From positions 69,293,676 through 69,357,675 of the forward strand of contig CM051460.1 of assembly GCA_028095005.1 (NCBI GenBank): a stretch of DNA of 64,000 nt. The letters run 5' to 3'. The translations under genes were made by a program, and so were the position numbers. This document shows, in pieces, positions 46,121-59,367 of this stretch; the stretch's first letter is position 1, and each line of letters opens with the position of its first letter. The notes beneath the pieces are model-generated. The model ran no database searches. It was not told the origin of the DNA and saw nothing but the letters and a program-made list of their open reading frames with translations. This stretch comes from Rhynchospora pubera. Lineage: Eukaryota > Streptophyta > Magnoliopsida > Poales > Cyperaceae.

Positions 46121-48207
46121 TGTGTAGGATATGATTCATATCAGGTTTATTCAAAAAGATTGTATTATACATGGTAATTACGCATATAAAGTGCAAATAA
46201 TACAATTCTGAATATCATTTGAGCATTTCAATCGTTTATGGATTAATTCTAAGTCATTTAATCACAATAATCTAAATTTAAACTCTTTACGGTGTCCAGA
46301 CTATGATACATATCTAGTTTAATAAAAAAAAATTGGATTATATATGGTAATTACGCACATAAAATGCAAATAATGCAATTCTGAGTATCATTTGAGCATT
46401 TCAATCGTTTCTGGATTCATTCTAACTTATTTCACCAAAATAATCTACATTTAAACCCTTTATCGTGTTTCGACTAAGATTCATATCTTGTTTATTAAAA
46501 AAGATTGGATTATACATGGTAATTACAAATATAAAATGCAAATAATGCAATTCTGAGTATCATTTGAGCATTTCAATCGTTTTTAGATTCATTCTAAGTA
46601 ATTTCATCACAATAATATGCATTTAAACTCTTTATATTGTCTAGAGTAAGATTCATATCTTGATTATTCAAAAAGATTGGATTATACAAGGAAATTACAC
46701 ATATAAATTGCAAATAATGCAATTCTGAGTATCATTTAAGCATTTCAATCGTTTTTAATTCATTCTAAATTATTTCATTACAATAATCTACACATATACA
46801 ATTTGTAGTGTCAATAGTAAGATTCATATCTTGTTTATTCCAAAAGATTGGATTATACATGGTAATTACGCACATGCTACGCAAATAATATAATTCTGAG
46901 TATAATTTGAGCATTTCAATCATTTTTGGAATAAATAATTTCAAGCATTTCAATCATTCCAAAAGATTCATATCTTGTTTCTGTATTCATTCTAAGTCAT
47001 TTCATCACAATAATATACAATTAACTCCAAATTCTGTTTAAAATAAGATTCATATCTTATTTATTCAAATAAATTGGATTACACATGGTAATTATGCATA
47101 TAAAGTGCAAATAAAGAAATTCGGAGTATCATTTGAGCATTTCAAACTTTTCTGGATTCATTCTAAGCCATTTCTTCACAATAATCTAAATTTAAACTCT
47201 TTATTCCGTAGAGAATATTATTCATATCTTATTTATTCAAATAGATTGGATTATACATGTTCATTACGCATATAAAGTGCAAATAATGCAATTCAGTGTA
47301 TCATTTGAGTATTTCAATCCAATATGGATTCATTTTAAGTCATTTCATCACAATAATCTACATTTAAAATCTTTATACTGTCTAGAATATGATTAATATA
47401 TTTTTCATTAAATAAATATGAATTATACATGGTAATTAAGCATATAAATTACAAATAATGCAATTATGAGTATCATTTGAGCATTTCAATCATTTTTGGA
47501 TTCATTCTGAATTATTTCATCACAATAATCCACATTTATACCCTTTATAGTGTCCACACTAAGATTCATATCTTGTTTATTCAAAAAGATTGGATTATAC
47601 GTGGTAATAACGAATATAAAATGCAAATAATGCAATGCTTAGTATCATTTGAGCATTTCAATCCTATTAAATTCATGCTAAGTTATTCCATCACAATAAT
47701 CAACATTTACACTGTTTATAGTGTCCAGAGTAAGATTCATATCTTGTTTATTCCAAAAGATTGGATTATACATGTTAACTATGCATATACTGCGCAAATA
47801 ATGCAATTCTAAGTATCATTTGAGCATTTCAATCGTTTCTGGATTCATTCTAAGTTATTTCATCATAATAATCTACATTTATACTATTTATAGTGTCCTG
47901 AGTAAGATTCATATCTTGCTTATTCCAAAAGATTGGATTAGACATGGTAATTATGTATATACTGCGCAAATAATGCAATTCTAAGTATCATTTGAGCATT
48001 TCAATCGTTTCTGGATTCATTCTAAATCATTTCATCACAATAATTTACATTTAAACTCTTTATCCTGTTTAGAATATGATTCGTATCTTATTTATTCAAA
48101 TAGATTGGATTATATATGGTAATTATGCATATAAAATGTAAATAATGCAATTCTGAGTATCATTTGAGCATTTCAATCATTTCTGGATTCATTCTAAGTC
48201 TGGACGC

Positions 48208-48370
48208 TGTAAAGATTAAAACTGTATATTATTGTAATAAAATTGCTTAGAGTATCATATCATGACATAAAATGCAATTCAGAGTATCATATCATGACAT
48301 AAAATGAATCCAGAAACATTAAAATGCTCAAATGATACTCTGAATTGCATTATTTGCACTTTATATCATT
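48208..48370 (-). repeat. Inverted satellite monomer inside the array
   Basis: Here the landmarks appear reversed (AATGAATCCAGAAAC, ATGCTCAAATGATACTC, GCATTATTTGCACTTTATAT), together with a short local duplication of AGAGTATCATATCATGACATA. Both flanks are in the main orientation. Confidence 0.8.
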
Positions 48371-48394
48371 TGAAAGATTCATATCTTGTTTATT

Positions 48395-51300
48395 CCAAAA
48401 GATTGGATTATACATGAAATTTAGGCATATACTGCGCAAATAATACAATTCTAAGTATCATTTGAGAATTTCAATCGTTTCTGAATTCATTTTAAATCAT
48501 TACATCACAATAATCTATATTTATGCTTTGTTCTGTCTGGAATATGATTCATATCTTATCTATTCAAATAGATTGGATTATAAATGGTAATTACACATAT
48601 AAAGTGCAAATAATGCAATTCCCTGTATCATTTAAGTATTTCAATCGAATCTGGATTCATTCTAAGTCATTTCATCACAATAATCTACATTTAAAATCTT
48701 CATGCTGTCTATATGATTATCTTCTTTATTAAATAAGATTGAATTATACGTGGTAATTACGCATATAAATTGCAAATAATGCAATTTTGAGTATTATTTG
48801 AGCATTTCAATCGTTTCTGGATTCATTCTAAGCCATTTCATTACAATAATCTACATTGAAACCCCTTATCCGGTCAGGACTAAGAGTCATATCTTGTTTA
48901 TTAAAATGGATTGGATTAGACATGGTAATTACGCATATAAATTTCAAGTAATGCAATACTGAGTATCATTTGAGCATTTCAATCGTTTCCGTATTCATTT
49001 CAAGTCATTTCATCAAAATTATTCACATTTAAACTCTTTATAGTGTCCCAACTATGAAACATATCTTGTTTACTCAAAAAGATTGGATTATACACGGTAG
49101 TTACGCATATAAAGTGCAAATAATGCAATACTGAGTATCATTTGAGCATTTCAATCGTATTTAGATTCATTCTAAGTTATTTCATCACTATAATCTACAT
49201 TTGAACTCTTTATTCGTGTAAAAATATGATGCATATATTATTTATTCAAATAGATTGGATTATACAAGATAATTATACATATAAAGTGAAAATAATGCAA
49301 TTCCGAGTATAATTTGAGAATTTCAATCAAATTTGGATTCATTTCATCACAATAATCTACATTTAAACTCTCTACACTGTATAGAATATGATTAATATCT
49401 TTTTTTATTAAATGAATTATACATGGTAATTACGTATATAAATTGTAAATAATGCAATACTGAGTATCATTTGAGCATTTCAGTCGTTTATGAATTCATT
49501 CTAAGTCATTTCAACACTATAATCTACATTTCAATCCTTTATCCTGTCCAGACTAAACTTCATCTTATTTATCCCAAAAGATTGGATCATACATTGTAAT
49601 TACGCATATAAAGTGGGAGTAATGCAATTCTGTGTTTCTTTTGAGATCGTTTCTAGATTTATTATAAGTCATTTCTTCATTTTTATTCACATTTAAACTC
49701 TTTATAGTGTCCAGACTATGATACATATCTTGTTTACCCAGAAAGTTTTGATTATACATGGTAATTATGCATATATGACGCAAATAATGCAATTATTAGT
49801 ATCATTTGAGCATTTTAATTGTTTCTGAATTCTTTCTAAGTCAGATAATATAAATAGTCTACATTTAAACTCTGCAAACTGTCTACAATATGATTCATAT
49901 CTTATTTATTAAAAAATATTGGATTAGAAATGGAAATTTAAACATATAAAATGCAAATAATGCAATTTTGAGTATCATTTGAGCATTTCGTTCGTTTCTG
50001 GATTCATTTGAAGTCATTTTACCACGAAAATCTATATATAAACTCTATATACAGTTTATAATATGATTATTATCTAACTTATTCGAAAACATGGAATTAT
50101 ATATGGTAATTACTCATATAAAATGCAAATAAAGCTATTCGGAGTATCATTTGAGCATTTCAATTGTTTTTGGATCCATTCAAAGTCATTTCATCATAAT
50201 AATCTACATTTTCACTGTTATAGTGTCCAGAGTGAGATTAATATCTTGTTTATTCCAAAGGATTGGATTATACATGGTAATTAGGCATATACTGCACAAA
50301 TAATGCAATTCTGAGTATCATTTGAGCGTTTTAATCGTTTCTGGATTCAGTCGAAGTCATTTCATCACAATAATCTACATTTAAACTCTTTATTCTTTTT
50401 AGAATGTGATTCATCTCTTATTTATTCAAATAATTGGATTATACATGGTAAGTATGCATATAAAATGCAAATAATGCAATTCTGATTATCATTTGAGCAT
50501 TTCAAATGTTTCGGGATTTATTCTAAGTCATTTCATCACAATAATTTACACTTATAATCTTTATAGTGTCCAAACTAAAATTCATACCATTTTATATTCA
50601 ATAAGCTGGATTATACATGGTAATTACTCATATAAATTTCAAATAATGCAATTTTTGAGTATCATATGAGAATTTCAATCGTTTTTGGATTCATTCTAAC
50701 TAATTTCATCACAATAATCTACATTAATACTGTTTATAGTGTCCAGCGTATTATTTATATCTTGTTTATTCCAAAAGATTGGATTATACATGATAATTAG
50801 GCATATAGTGCGCAAATAATACAATTCTAAGTATCATTTGAGAATTTCAATCGTTTCTGAATTCATTTTAAATAATTTCATCACAATAATCTATATTTAA
50901 ATGCTTTGTTCTGTCTGGAATATGATTCATATCTTATCTATTCAAATAGATTGGATTGTAAATGGTCGCATATAAAGTGCAAATAATGCAATTCCCCATA
51001 TCATTTAAGTATTTCAATCGAATCTGGATTCATTCTAAGTCATTTCATAACAATAATCTACATTTAAAATCTTTATGCTGTCTATATGATTAATATCTTC
51101 TTTATTAAATAAGATTGAAATATACGTGGTAATTACGCATATAAATTGCAAATAATGCAATTCTGAGTATTATTTGAGCATTTCAATCGTTTCTGGATTC
51201 ATTCTAAGCCATTTCATTACAATAATCTACATTGAAACCCCTTATCCGGTCAGGACTAAGAGTCATGTCTTGTTTATTCAAATGGATTGGATTGGACAAG

Positions 51301-52250
51301 GTAATTACGCATATAAATTTCAAGTAATGCAATACTGAGTATCATTTGAGCATTTCAATAGTTTCTGCATTCATTTCAAGTCATTTCATCAAAATTATTC
51401 ACATTTAAACTCTTTATAGTGTCCCGACTATGAAACATATCTTGTTTACTCAAAAAGATTGGATCATACACGGTAGTTACGCATATAAATTGCAAATAAT
51501 GCAATACTGAGTATCATTTGAGCATTTCAATCGTATTTAGATTCATTCTAAGTTATTTCATCACTATAATCTACATTTAAACTCTTTATTCGTTTAAAAA
51601 TATGATGCATATATTATTTATTCAAATAGATTGGATTATACAAGATAATTATACATATAAAGTGAAAATAATGCAATTCCGAGTATAATTGGAGGATTTC
51701 AATCAAATTTGGATTCATTTCATCACAATAATCTACATTTAAACTCTCTACACTGTATAGAATATGATTAATATCTTTTTTATTGAATAAGATTGAATTA
51801 TACGTGGTAATTACATATATAAATTGTAAATAATGCAATACTGAGTATCATTTGAACATTTGAGTCGTTTCTGAATTCATTCTAAGTCATTTCTTCACAT
51901 TTATTCACATTTAAACTCTTTATAGTGTCCATACTATGATACATATCTTGTTTACCCAAAAAGATTTGATTATACATGGTAATCATGCATAATAACACAA
52001 ATAATGCAATTATTAGTATCATTTGAGCATTTTCATTGTTTCTGAATTCATTCTAATTCAGATAATATCAATAATCTACATTTCAACCCTTCAAACAGTC
52101 TACAATATGATTCATATCTTATTTATTAAAAAATATTGGATTAGAAACGGAAATTACACATATAAAGTGCAAATAATGCAATTCTGAGTATCATTTGAGC
52201 ATTTCGTTCGTTTCTGGATTCATTCGAAGTCATTTTACCACAAAATTCTA
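48395..52250 (+). repeat. Large duplicated block (~2.37 kb offset) inside the satellite
   Basis: Monomer-specific variants at about 48.4-49.9 kb recur in the same order at about 50.77-52.25 kb. Examples are GCTTTGTTCTGTCTGGAATA, AACCCCTTATCCGGTCAGGA, CAATCAAATTTGGATTCATT and GAGCATTTCGTTCGTTTC. The first three keep an offset near 2.37 kb; the last is nearer 2.2 kb because of deletions. Confidence 0.8.
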
Positions 52251-54140
52251 TATTTAAACTCTATATACTGTATATAATATGATGATTATCTTATTTATTC
52301 GAAAACGTTGAATTATACATGGTAATTACTCATATAAATTGCAAATAAAGTTATTCGGAGTATCATTTGAGCATTTCAATCCATAGTAAGATTCATATCT
52401 TGTTTATTCCAAAAGATTGGATTATACATGGTAATTAGGCATGTACTGCGCAAATAATGCAATTCTGAGTATCATTTGAGCGTTTTAATCGTTTCTGGAT
52501 TCAGACGAAAGCATTTCATCACAATAATCTACATTTAAACTTTTTATTCTTTTTAGAATATGATTCATATCTTATTTATTCAAATAGATTGGATTATACA
52601 TGGTAAGTATGCATATAAAATGCAAATAATGCAATTCTGATTATCATTTGAGCATTTCAATCGTTTCTGTATTCATTCTAAGTTATTTCATCACAATAAT
52701 CTACATTTATACTGTTTATAGTGTCCGTAGTAAGATTCATATTTTGTTTATTCCAAAAGATTTGATTATACATGGTAATTAGGCATATACTGCGCAAATA
52801 ATGCAATTCTATGTATCATTTGAGCATTTCAAACGTTTTCTGGATTCATTCTAAGTCATTTTATCGCAATAATCTACATTTAAACTCTTTATTCTGTTTA
52901 AAATATGATTCATATCTTATTTATTCAAATATATTGTATTATACATGGTAATTACGCATATAAATTGCAAATAATGCAATTCTGAGTATCACTTCAGCAT
53001 TTCAATCGTTTAAGGATTCATTCTAAGTCATTTCATCACAACATTCTATATTTAAACTCTTTATACTGTCCAGACTAAGATTCATATCTTATTTATTCAA
53101 AAAGGTTGGATTATACATGGTAATTACGCATATAAAGCGCAAATAATAAAATTTTGAGTATCATTTGAGCATTTCAATACTTTCTGGATTCATTCTAAGT
53201 CATTTCATCACAATAATATACATTTAAACTTTTTATTCTGTTTAGAATATGATTCATTTCTTATTTATTCAAATAGATTGGATTATACATGGTAATTACG
53301 CATATAAAGTGCAAATAATGCAATTTTGAGTATCATTTGAGAATTTCATTCATTTCTAGATTCATTCTAAGTCATTTCGTCACAATAATCTACATTTAAA
53401 CTCTTTATCCTGTCTACACTAAGATTCATATCTTGCTTATTCAAAAAAAAAATTGGATAATACATGGTAAGTACGCATATAAACTGCAAATAATGCAATT
53501 ATAAGTATCATCTGAGCATTTCAATCTTTTCTTGATTCATTCTTAGTTATTTTATCACAATAATCTATATTTTAGCTCTTTATACTCTCTAGAATATGAT
53601 TCTGATCTTATTTATTCAAAAAGATTAGATTATAGATAGTAAAGTGTGAATAATGCATTTCTAAGTATCATTTGTGCATTTCAATCATTTCTGGATTCAT
53701 TCTAAGTAATTTCATAACAATAATCTACATTTATACTCTTTATATTATATAGAATATAATTTATACCTTATTTATTCAAATAAATTGGATTATACTTAGT
53801 AATTACGTATATAAATTTTAAATAATGCAATTTTGAGTGTCATTTTATCATTTCGATCGTTTCTGAATTCATTCTAAGTCATTTCATCACAATAATCTAC
53901 ATGTAAACTCTTTATACAGTCAGAATATGATTGATATCTTTTTTATTCAAAACGATTGGATTGTACATAGTAATTACACATATAATGTGCAAATAATGCA
54001 ATTCTGAGTATAATTTGAGCATTTCAGTCGTTTCTAGATTCATTTTAAGTCACTTCATCACAATAATCTACATTTAAACTCTTTATACTGTCTAGAATAT
54101 AATTCATATCTTATTTATTCAAAAAGATTGGATTATACAT

Positions 54141-54360
54141 AGTAATTATGCGTACCATTCAGAGATGTTAAATGTTAGTAATTATGTGTACCATTCAGGG
54201 ATGTTAAATGTAGATTATTGTAATGAATTGTCTTAGAATGAACGCAGAAACTGTTGAGATGTTAAAATGATACCGGAATATGCATTATTTGCACTTTATA
54301 TGCGTAATTACTCAGTATAATCCAATCTTTTTGAATAAGTGAGATCTGAATAATTTTTTC
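54141..54360 (-). repeat. Inverted satellite monomer at the array edge
   Basis: After a short direct repeat (ATGTTAAATGTTAGTAATTA and ATGTTAAATGTAG, ~35 bp apart) the landmarks read in reverse: GTAGATTATTGTAATGAA, GCATTATTTGCACTTTATA and ATAATCCAATCTTTTTGAAT. Confidence 0.8.
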
Positions 54361-54487
54361 GATAGTATAGAGAGGTTAAATATTGATTATTAATTTATTA
54401 TGCTAATAATTTAGAATTAATACAAAATCGTCTGTAATGCTCTAATGATGCTTAAAATATGCATTATTTTTACATTATATGCTTAAT

Positions 54488-55470
54488 CAGTGTTCTAAAT
54501 ACGTGTCGTGCCGTGTCGTGTCGTGTCAAACACGTCGTGTCTAGATCATCTCTCGTGTCGTGTCGTGTCTAAATATTTCACGTGTCGTGTCGTGCCGTGT
54601 CTAAATCCTAAGAGATGGACACGACACGCCTAAGGACAAGCCACGCCTCATGTCCTCGTGTCGTACCGTGTCGTGTCTTCTTTAGACGTGTCGTGTCGTG
54701 ACGTGTTCAGACACGTTTAACTTTTTGACATGAATGTAATTTGCTTATGAAATTTAAAAATTATGTTTGTTAAATACGTCAAAAATTAAGAAAGTAGACG
54801 TGTTGTACCATTGAATTAAAATATAGATTAATTTTTAACAATCGATTAATATTTTGACAACTTCTTATCGGACTTAAGTAATTATTTTACTAAAAATAAA
54901 TCAAACTCATGAAAAGGTACAAAACTATTTTCAATGACAAAAAATATTTGATTCTTTTTAAAACAAATCACATATAGATTTCTATCTTTAATTTGCGCAT
55001 GGCTCTGGACCCTTTTATTTTATTTGTGATTTAATTATTGAATCATCCTAATTATATTGTAATCTTTTGATTTCCAATTCTAACGATTTACAAGTGTTTT
55101 ATTCGAAAATAAGTCTATTAATAATCATTGATTTATGATTAAAATGTATCTTTGGCAAGATTTACGGAAAAAATATAATAGTATGTACATAATTGAGGAA
55201 TCCATTGTATTTCTATAACACTATGTGCGTCTCCTTTTCGTGTTTGGCGTGTCTGTAATACGTGTCGTGCCGTGTTGTGTCGTGTCCAGACAATTCGCGT
55301 GTCGTGTCGTGTCGTATCTATTTCATCAAAGTTGGACACGACACGCTTAAGGACACGCCACGCGAAGTTCTCGTGTCGTGTTCGTGTCCGTGTCTTACCG
55401 TGTCGTACCACCTCCGTGCCGTGTCGTGTCGTGCCGTGTTCGGACATGCCGTGTTTTTTTTAGAACACTA
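54488..55470. mobile_element. hAT-like MITE with CGTGTCGTG-rich ends, copy 1
   Basis: Ends CAGTGTTCTAAA and TTTAGAACACTA are flanked by a perfect 8-bp duplication TGCTTAAT (54480-54487 and 55471-55478), as for hAT. Each end carries ~220 bp dominated by CGTGTCGTG motifs; the two blocks lie in direct orientation and share order and wording, with an AT-rich core of ~530 bp between. Confidence 0.8.
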
Positions 55471-55478
55471 TGCTTAAT

Positions 55479-55867
55479 TAGTATTATTTTAAAGCAATCA
55501 AAATCATATTAATAACATACTGCTGTAATCTACAAGATTATTTTCAACACAAATTAGCTTATTATTTTTAAACATTGTGTCTTTTGTAATGTTTTACAAC
55601 CATCCACAAATTCTGACAATTTTTTTTTTAGTTTGGTGCAAGTAAATAAAATTAAATTATACAAAATATATAGATAACTTATAAATTATAAAAACAAAAT
55701 AAAAAATTTAATTTAAAAAAAAGTTCATGTATGCTCGATAAACCCCCCTAGTGTCAATAAAGTGTTGACATTCACAATAATTTTAGCACAATTTTGTTCT
55801 CTTAGAGCTGTTGCTTTTGTAATTGCATTATTCATTTCTCATTGCACAAAACAAGCGACATTAATCC
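55479..55867. other. Noncoding AT-rich stretch
   Basis: Nothing recognised. Confidence 0.4.
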
Positions 55868-56058
55868 GAGATTGGCTAAAATGCTTTGTAAAGCATAGGA
55901 GACCTGTGCTTTAGTGTTTTAACCCCGTTGGATCATGTCCATTTTGGTGTGCTCATTAAAATTGATGGTTTAGAAAGAGAGCGCTGCCTCCGGATTTTCT
56001 CGGTTAAATTTAAAATTTTCCTTCCGTTTTTTTTTCCGTTAATTCATTAGTTGAAGCC

Positions 56059-56059
<1 letters not shown>

Positions 56060-56090
<31 letters not shown>
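56060..56090 (+). repeat. Poly(C) tract, 31 nt
   Basis: An unbroken run of C follows GAAGCCT. The opposite strand is poly(G) and could form a G-quadruplex. The length should be treated with caution because homopolymers are often misread or mis-assembled. Confidence 0.9.
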
Positions 56091-57048
56091 ATCAGACCAA
56101 CGAAAGAAAGAAAATCTTTTTTGCCAGTCTCCCTTCAAAAGAGTAACCATCTCTTAAAAGCGCTCTCCAAAAGAAAGAAAAATCTTAGACGTGACCATGA
56201 TTGAGACGCGACTCGGATCTCCCCACTCTTCTCTCTGTCCGACCTCTCTCCCGTCGCTCCCTCCTCTCTGAATCACGAACCCTAGCTAATTTTCGCTCCT
56301 GACATTAGGCACATCCATCGCAAGAATCAAAGCATGAATTTCACGGTTTCTAATTTATCAAGTTTGGGTATGTTTCGAGTGTGGTTTATTTTCTAGTTTA
56401 ATTTCTAGTACGAGTAATTAATGTAAACAAAGTTCTGTTTTATTTTTAGTGTGGTGACAGATAACATGGTATTTTATTTCTAGTGGGACTAAATAAATAT
56501 AAATTAAAGAATTTCTTATTTGAACCAGAAACTTGGACGTCTACATTGGACTAAACAACCAGAATTATTTACGAATTTAAACCAAAAATAATAACATTAC
56601 TTAAAGATCAGATTAACAAACTCAAGTTCTAATCAACCAGTTTGGTTGCTTTAAGTTCTGACACGAGAGGAAGTACATTGATATATTGGTCATAGTATGA
56701 AATTGCTCAAATAGCACAAGAGATACAACTAACATAGGACTGGTAACAAACTTGATATATTACATACTGGAATTTCAAATTCAAAATATACATACTGCTA
56801 TCGACATTTATAACTACCATGCTGAGACTAGCTTTCACCATCAAATAACTAAACCAGTACATGTAAGTGCTGAGTAAAAAAGGCCAGTGTCAATAATTAC
56901 CCAAGACTCTATAGAAATTCTAGTAAATAAAAAAGGCCAGTGTCAATAATTATAGCAACCAGTACAAGACTATAGAATTTCGAAAATGATTAGCCCAGCT
57001 CACTATACCAACATAATTAGCCACAATAAGCAAACTATAATTAACATA

Positions 57049-57180
57049 GCACAATTAACCAACAGATTTAAATTTATAGCACTAGCTTAGTAATACAGTA
57101 AATGAAAAATAGCACAATTAACCAACAGATTTAAAATTAGTAGCACTAGCTTAGTAATACAGTAAATGAAAAATAGCACA
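57049..57180. repeat. ~65-bp tandem duplication
   Basis: TAGCACAATTAACCAACAGA through AGTAATACAGTAAATGAAAA occurs twice in a row with small changes. A related duplication of AAAAGGCCAGTGTCAATAAT lies at 56878 and 56930. Confidence 0.8.
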
Positions 57181-57970
57181 ATCATCACACATTTCAATTA
57201 ACAGCTCTAGAAATAGAGCTCTAAAATTAGGGAGACATATACAACCGTAAATTATAATTTTATCAGCATCAGAAAACCTAATAAAAAAATTAATTCTTTT
57301 CATAATAGGAGGATTTCGACGGGACTGCACCATCGCTCGCAAGGCGGGTTGCTGATTCCATCAAGTACAATCCAATGATTACATTCAGTTGCTTGAACCA
57401 CAAACTTGGTACCAATTGGTACAACTCTATTTTTCTTGCTAGTATGCCTCATAGGCGATATGGTTTATTTGTGGTTAAAATAGTTAACATCATGCATTTA
57501 GTATCTCAAAGGCGATATGCCTCATAGGCAATTGGTACCAATGGTTTAATCTGACATCAGACAAGAAAGAAACGTATAAAAACCACAATTATACAGCAAT
57601 TTTTCACTATTTTAATAAATTACACAAGAGAAAAAACGTCTAAAGACCACAATTAATAAATCATCCCTTACAACTAATAAATCAATCTCATTACTCCTGT
57701 TGCTCATTTACAAAGGGACCAAACACACCGAATGCGCCACAAAACGCAACGCTTTTTGAAAAAATGTAAAATTGCAATGACCAATCAGTTAACAGAAAGA
57801 GAAAAAAAATCAGTTAATTTCCCCAATTCCGAAAAGCTGAAAAAGAAACTAAAGAAGAATTTACAGTTTAACTGAGACATTTCATCAAACACTTGACACC
57901 CTCCCAAGTCTCCAATCTCCGATCTCCAATCTTCAATATCCAATCCCAGCACGACAGTTGAGTTGACACC

Positions 57971-58228
57971 ATGCCTCCAACTTCTCACTCCACCTCTTCT
58001 TCTCTAGAACCCCACCACAACTCCGACGAGGACGAACAGCGAGTTGATCGAATCGGTGCTGAGTCAGGACTCAATTTTGAAATCGAGTACCTTGCAAGAG
58101 CCGGTTTATGCGGCTGGATTGGCGACGAAACGAGTAAGCTAGGATTTTCTTCGAAATTGGTCGGGAGGACGAGAAGAAAGCGGAGACAAGTGAGGCAGAG
58201 ACGAGACAACAAATCGAGAGAAAGGTGA
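57971..58228 (+). pseudogene. Coding-like fragment inside the long-TIR element
   Basis: An 85-codon frame with ATG at 57971 encodes a Ser/His/Asp-rich start, then YLARAGLCGWIGDETSKLGF and a basic Arg-rich end. It sits in a GC-richer patch next to the right inverted repeat. No family was recognised; it may be a captured gene end or chance. Confidence 0.25.
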
Positions 58229-58540
58229 GGCAGAGACAGTCGAGAGAAGAGGAGGCGGAGAGTGCGTGGAGGTGATCCTAGGTGCTGATCCAGTAGAAGG
58301 GAGAGAGGATCGCCTCCTCAGATTGGTGCGTAGGTTTTTCTAATTTTCTTTCGTTCGAAGCAGAGATAACGGAGAAATTTAATTAGAAGAGATAACGGAG
58401 AAATTTCGCCTCCTCAACGCGTCAGCGCTCTGCATCTGAGCCATCAAATTCGATCTCAGCTCGAATCTGAACTCGATCCAACGGTCTAAAAGTGCAGAAC
58501 ACAGGCCTCCTATGATTTGCAAAGCATTTTAGCCGATCTC

Positions 58541-58977
58541 ACAATAAAAAATCTTAAGACGGTAATCGTGAGGTTTGAAAGACTGAGTAGTCTTGATCTG
58601 TTGCGGACGAAATCTGATATCTCTCGTACATTAGGTATTATTTGTACAGACAAATGACGCATTTTAAGTTTTTAACCCGCTTTAATTTACATCTTAATTG
58701 CCTCAGGCTACAAAAACATAACAAAAACCACTGTTGTTGCGGATCTATGGTCAACACCACAGTTTAGTATACGTAAAATTTCTCTATTTTATGTCATTTT
58801 GTCAATATTACGTGGGAAATATTACGTCTAAAATTTTTGGTTCGAATATTTTCCTAGGATTTAGAGTGACGTGTTTAGTTCAATGAGAAACGAATAATGA
58901 AATTACAAAATAAATTAACAGCTTTGATGGATCAAATAAAAGTATGTTAAAATTGCCAATATTGACTTGTTCTATTA
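58541..58977. other. Noncoding stretch
   Basis: No gene or terminal repeat seen before the Harbinger MITE. Confidence 0.4.
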
Positions 58978-59135
58978 GGGGCCGTTTGAATTACTTAGGA
59001 ATAAGAGGAATAGCATATTCCTAGACGAAAAATATTGAGAAGTGTGTAACTTTGTGAAGAGTTTGGATGGATTGAAATAAATTTTTATCTAGGAAAAAGC
59101 TATTCCTCTTATTCCTAAACGATCCAAACGGCCCC
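58978..59135. mobile_element. Harbinger/Tourist-like MITE
   Basis: 158 bp with inverted ends GGGGCCGTTTG and CAAACGGCCCC and a 3-bp duplication TTA (58975-58977 and 59136-59138). It is similar in ends and layout to the MITE at 8894. Confidence 0.82.
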
Positions 59136-59367
59136 TTAGATAATGCTTCAGCACTTAGTTGACATGACAAAATTCTTCATCTATTATGTAATTATTTTTC
59201 CTTATGCTCTTCAGCTAATTGGAAATATATAAGGCTAACTAATTATAATTTTAATGAACATAACAGAAAAATGAAAGTCACACAAATTAAATTCTTATTT
59301 GTTTTTCTTTCAATCTTTAGCAACCATATTAATAATATGACAAGAACATAATTAAGTGTAACATAAA

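Larger units (their letters stand above)
46125..54140 (+). repeat. Satellite array, ~171-175 bp monomer, about 45 copies
   Basis: A diverged monomer recurs in head-to-tail order for ~8 kb. Landmarks in each copy are GATTCATATCTTGTTTATTC, AGATTGGATTATACATGG, TAATGCAATTCTGAGTATC, ATTTGAGCATTTCAATCG, GGATTCATTCTAAGTCA and CACAATAATCTACATTTA. Spacing measured between landmarks near 46.5-46.85 kb is about 171 bp. The length is in the nucleosomal range common to centromeric and heterochromatic plant satellites. Copies differ at many positions, so the array is old or at the edge of a larger one. It has no genes. Confidence 0.92.
55868..58540. mobile_element. Long-TIR element (Mutator/Pack-MULE-like candidate)
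   Basis: GAGATTGGCTAAAATGCTTT at 55868 is mirrored by AAAGCATTTTAGCCGATCTC ending at 58540, and the inverted similarity runs ~125 bp inward, through CATAGGAG.CCTGTG, CGTTGGATC and AGAGCGCTG. The 2.67-kb element has no transposase. Inside are GC-richer segments at 56150-56350 and 57900-58330 that look like gene-derived 5' UTR or coding sequence. I found no 9-bp target duplication, so the class is tentative. Confidence 0.65.

Noticed and set aside
47477..51838. Short frames inside the satellite
   Set aside because: They recur with the monomer, have low-complexity AT-rich composition and no conserved start.
46125..54140. CRISPR-like array
   Set aside because: The unit is ~171-175 bp without unique spacers, in a plant genome; it is a tandem satellite.
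55139..55477. Arg/His/Thr-rich frames in the CGTGTCGTG blocks
   Set aside because: The composition follows directly from the short repeat and occurs in several frames at once.
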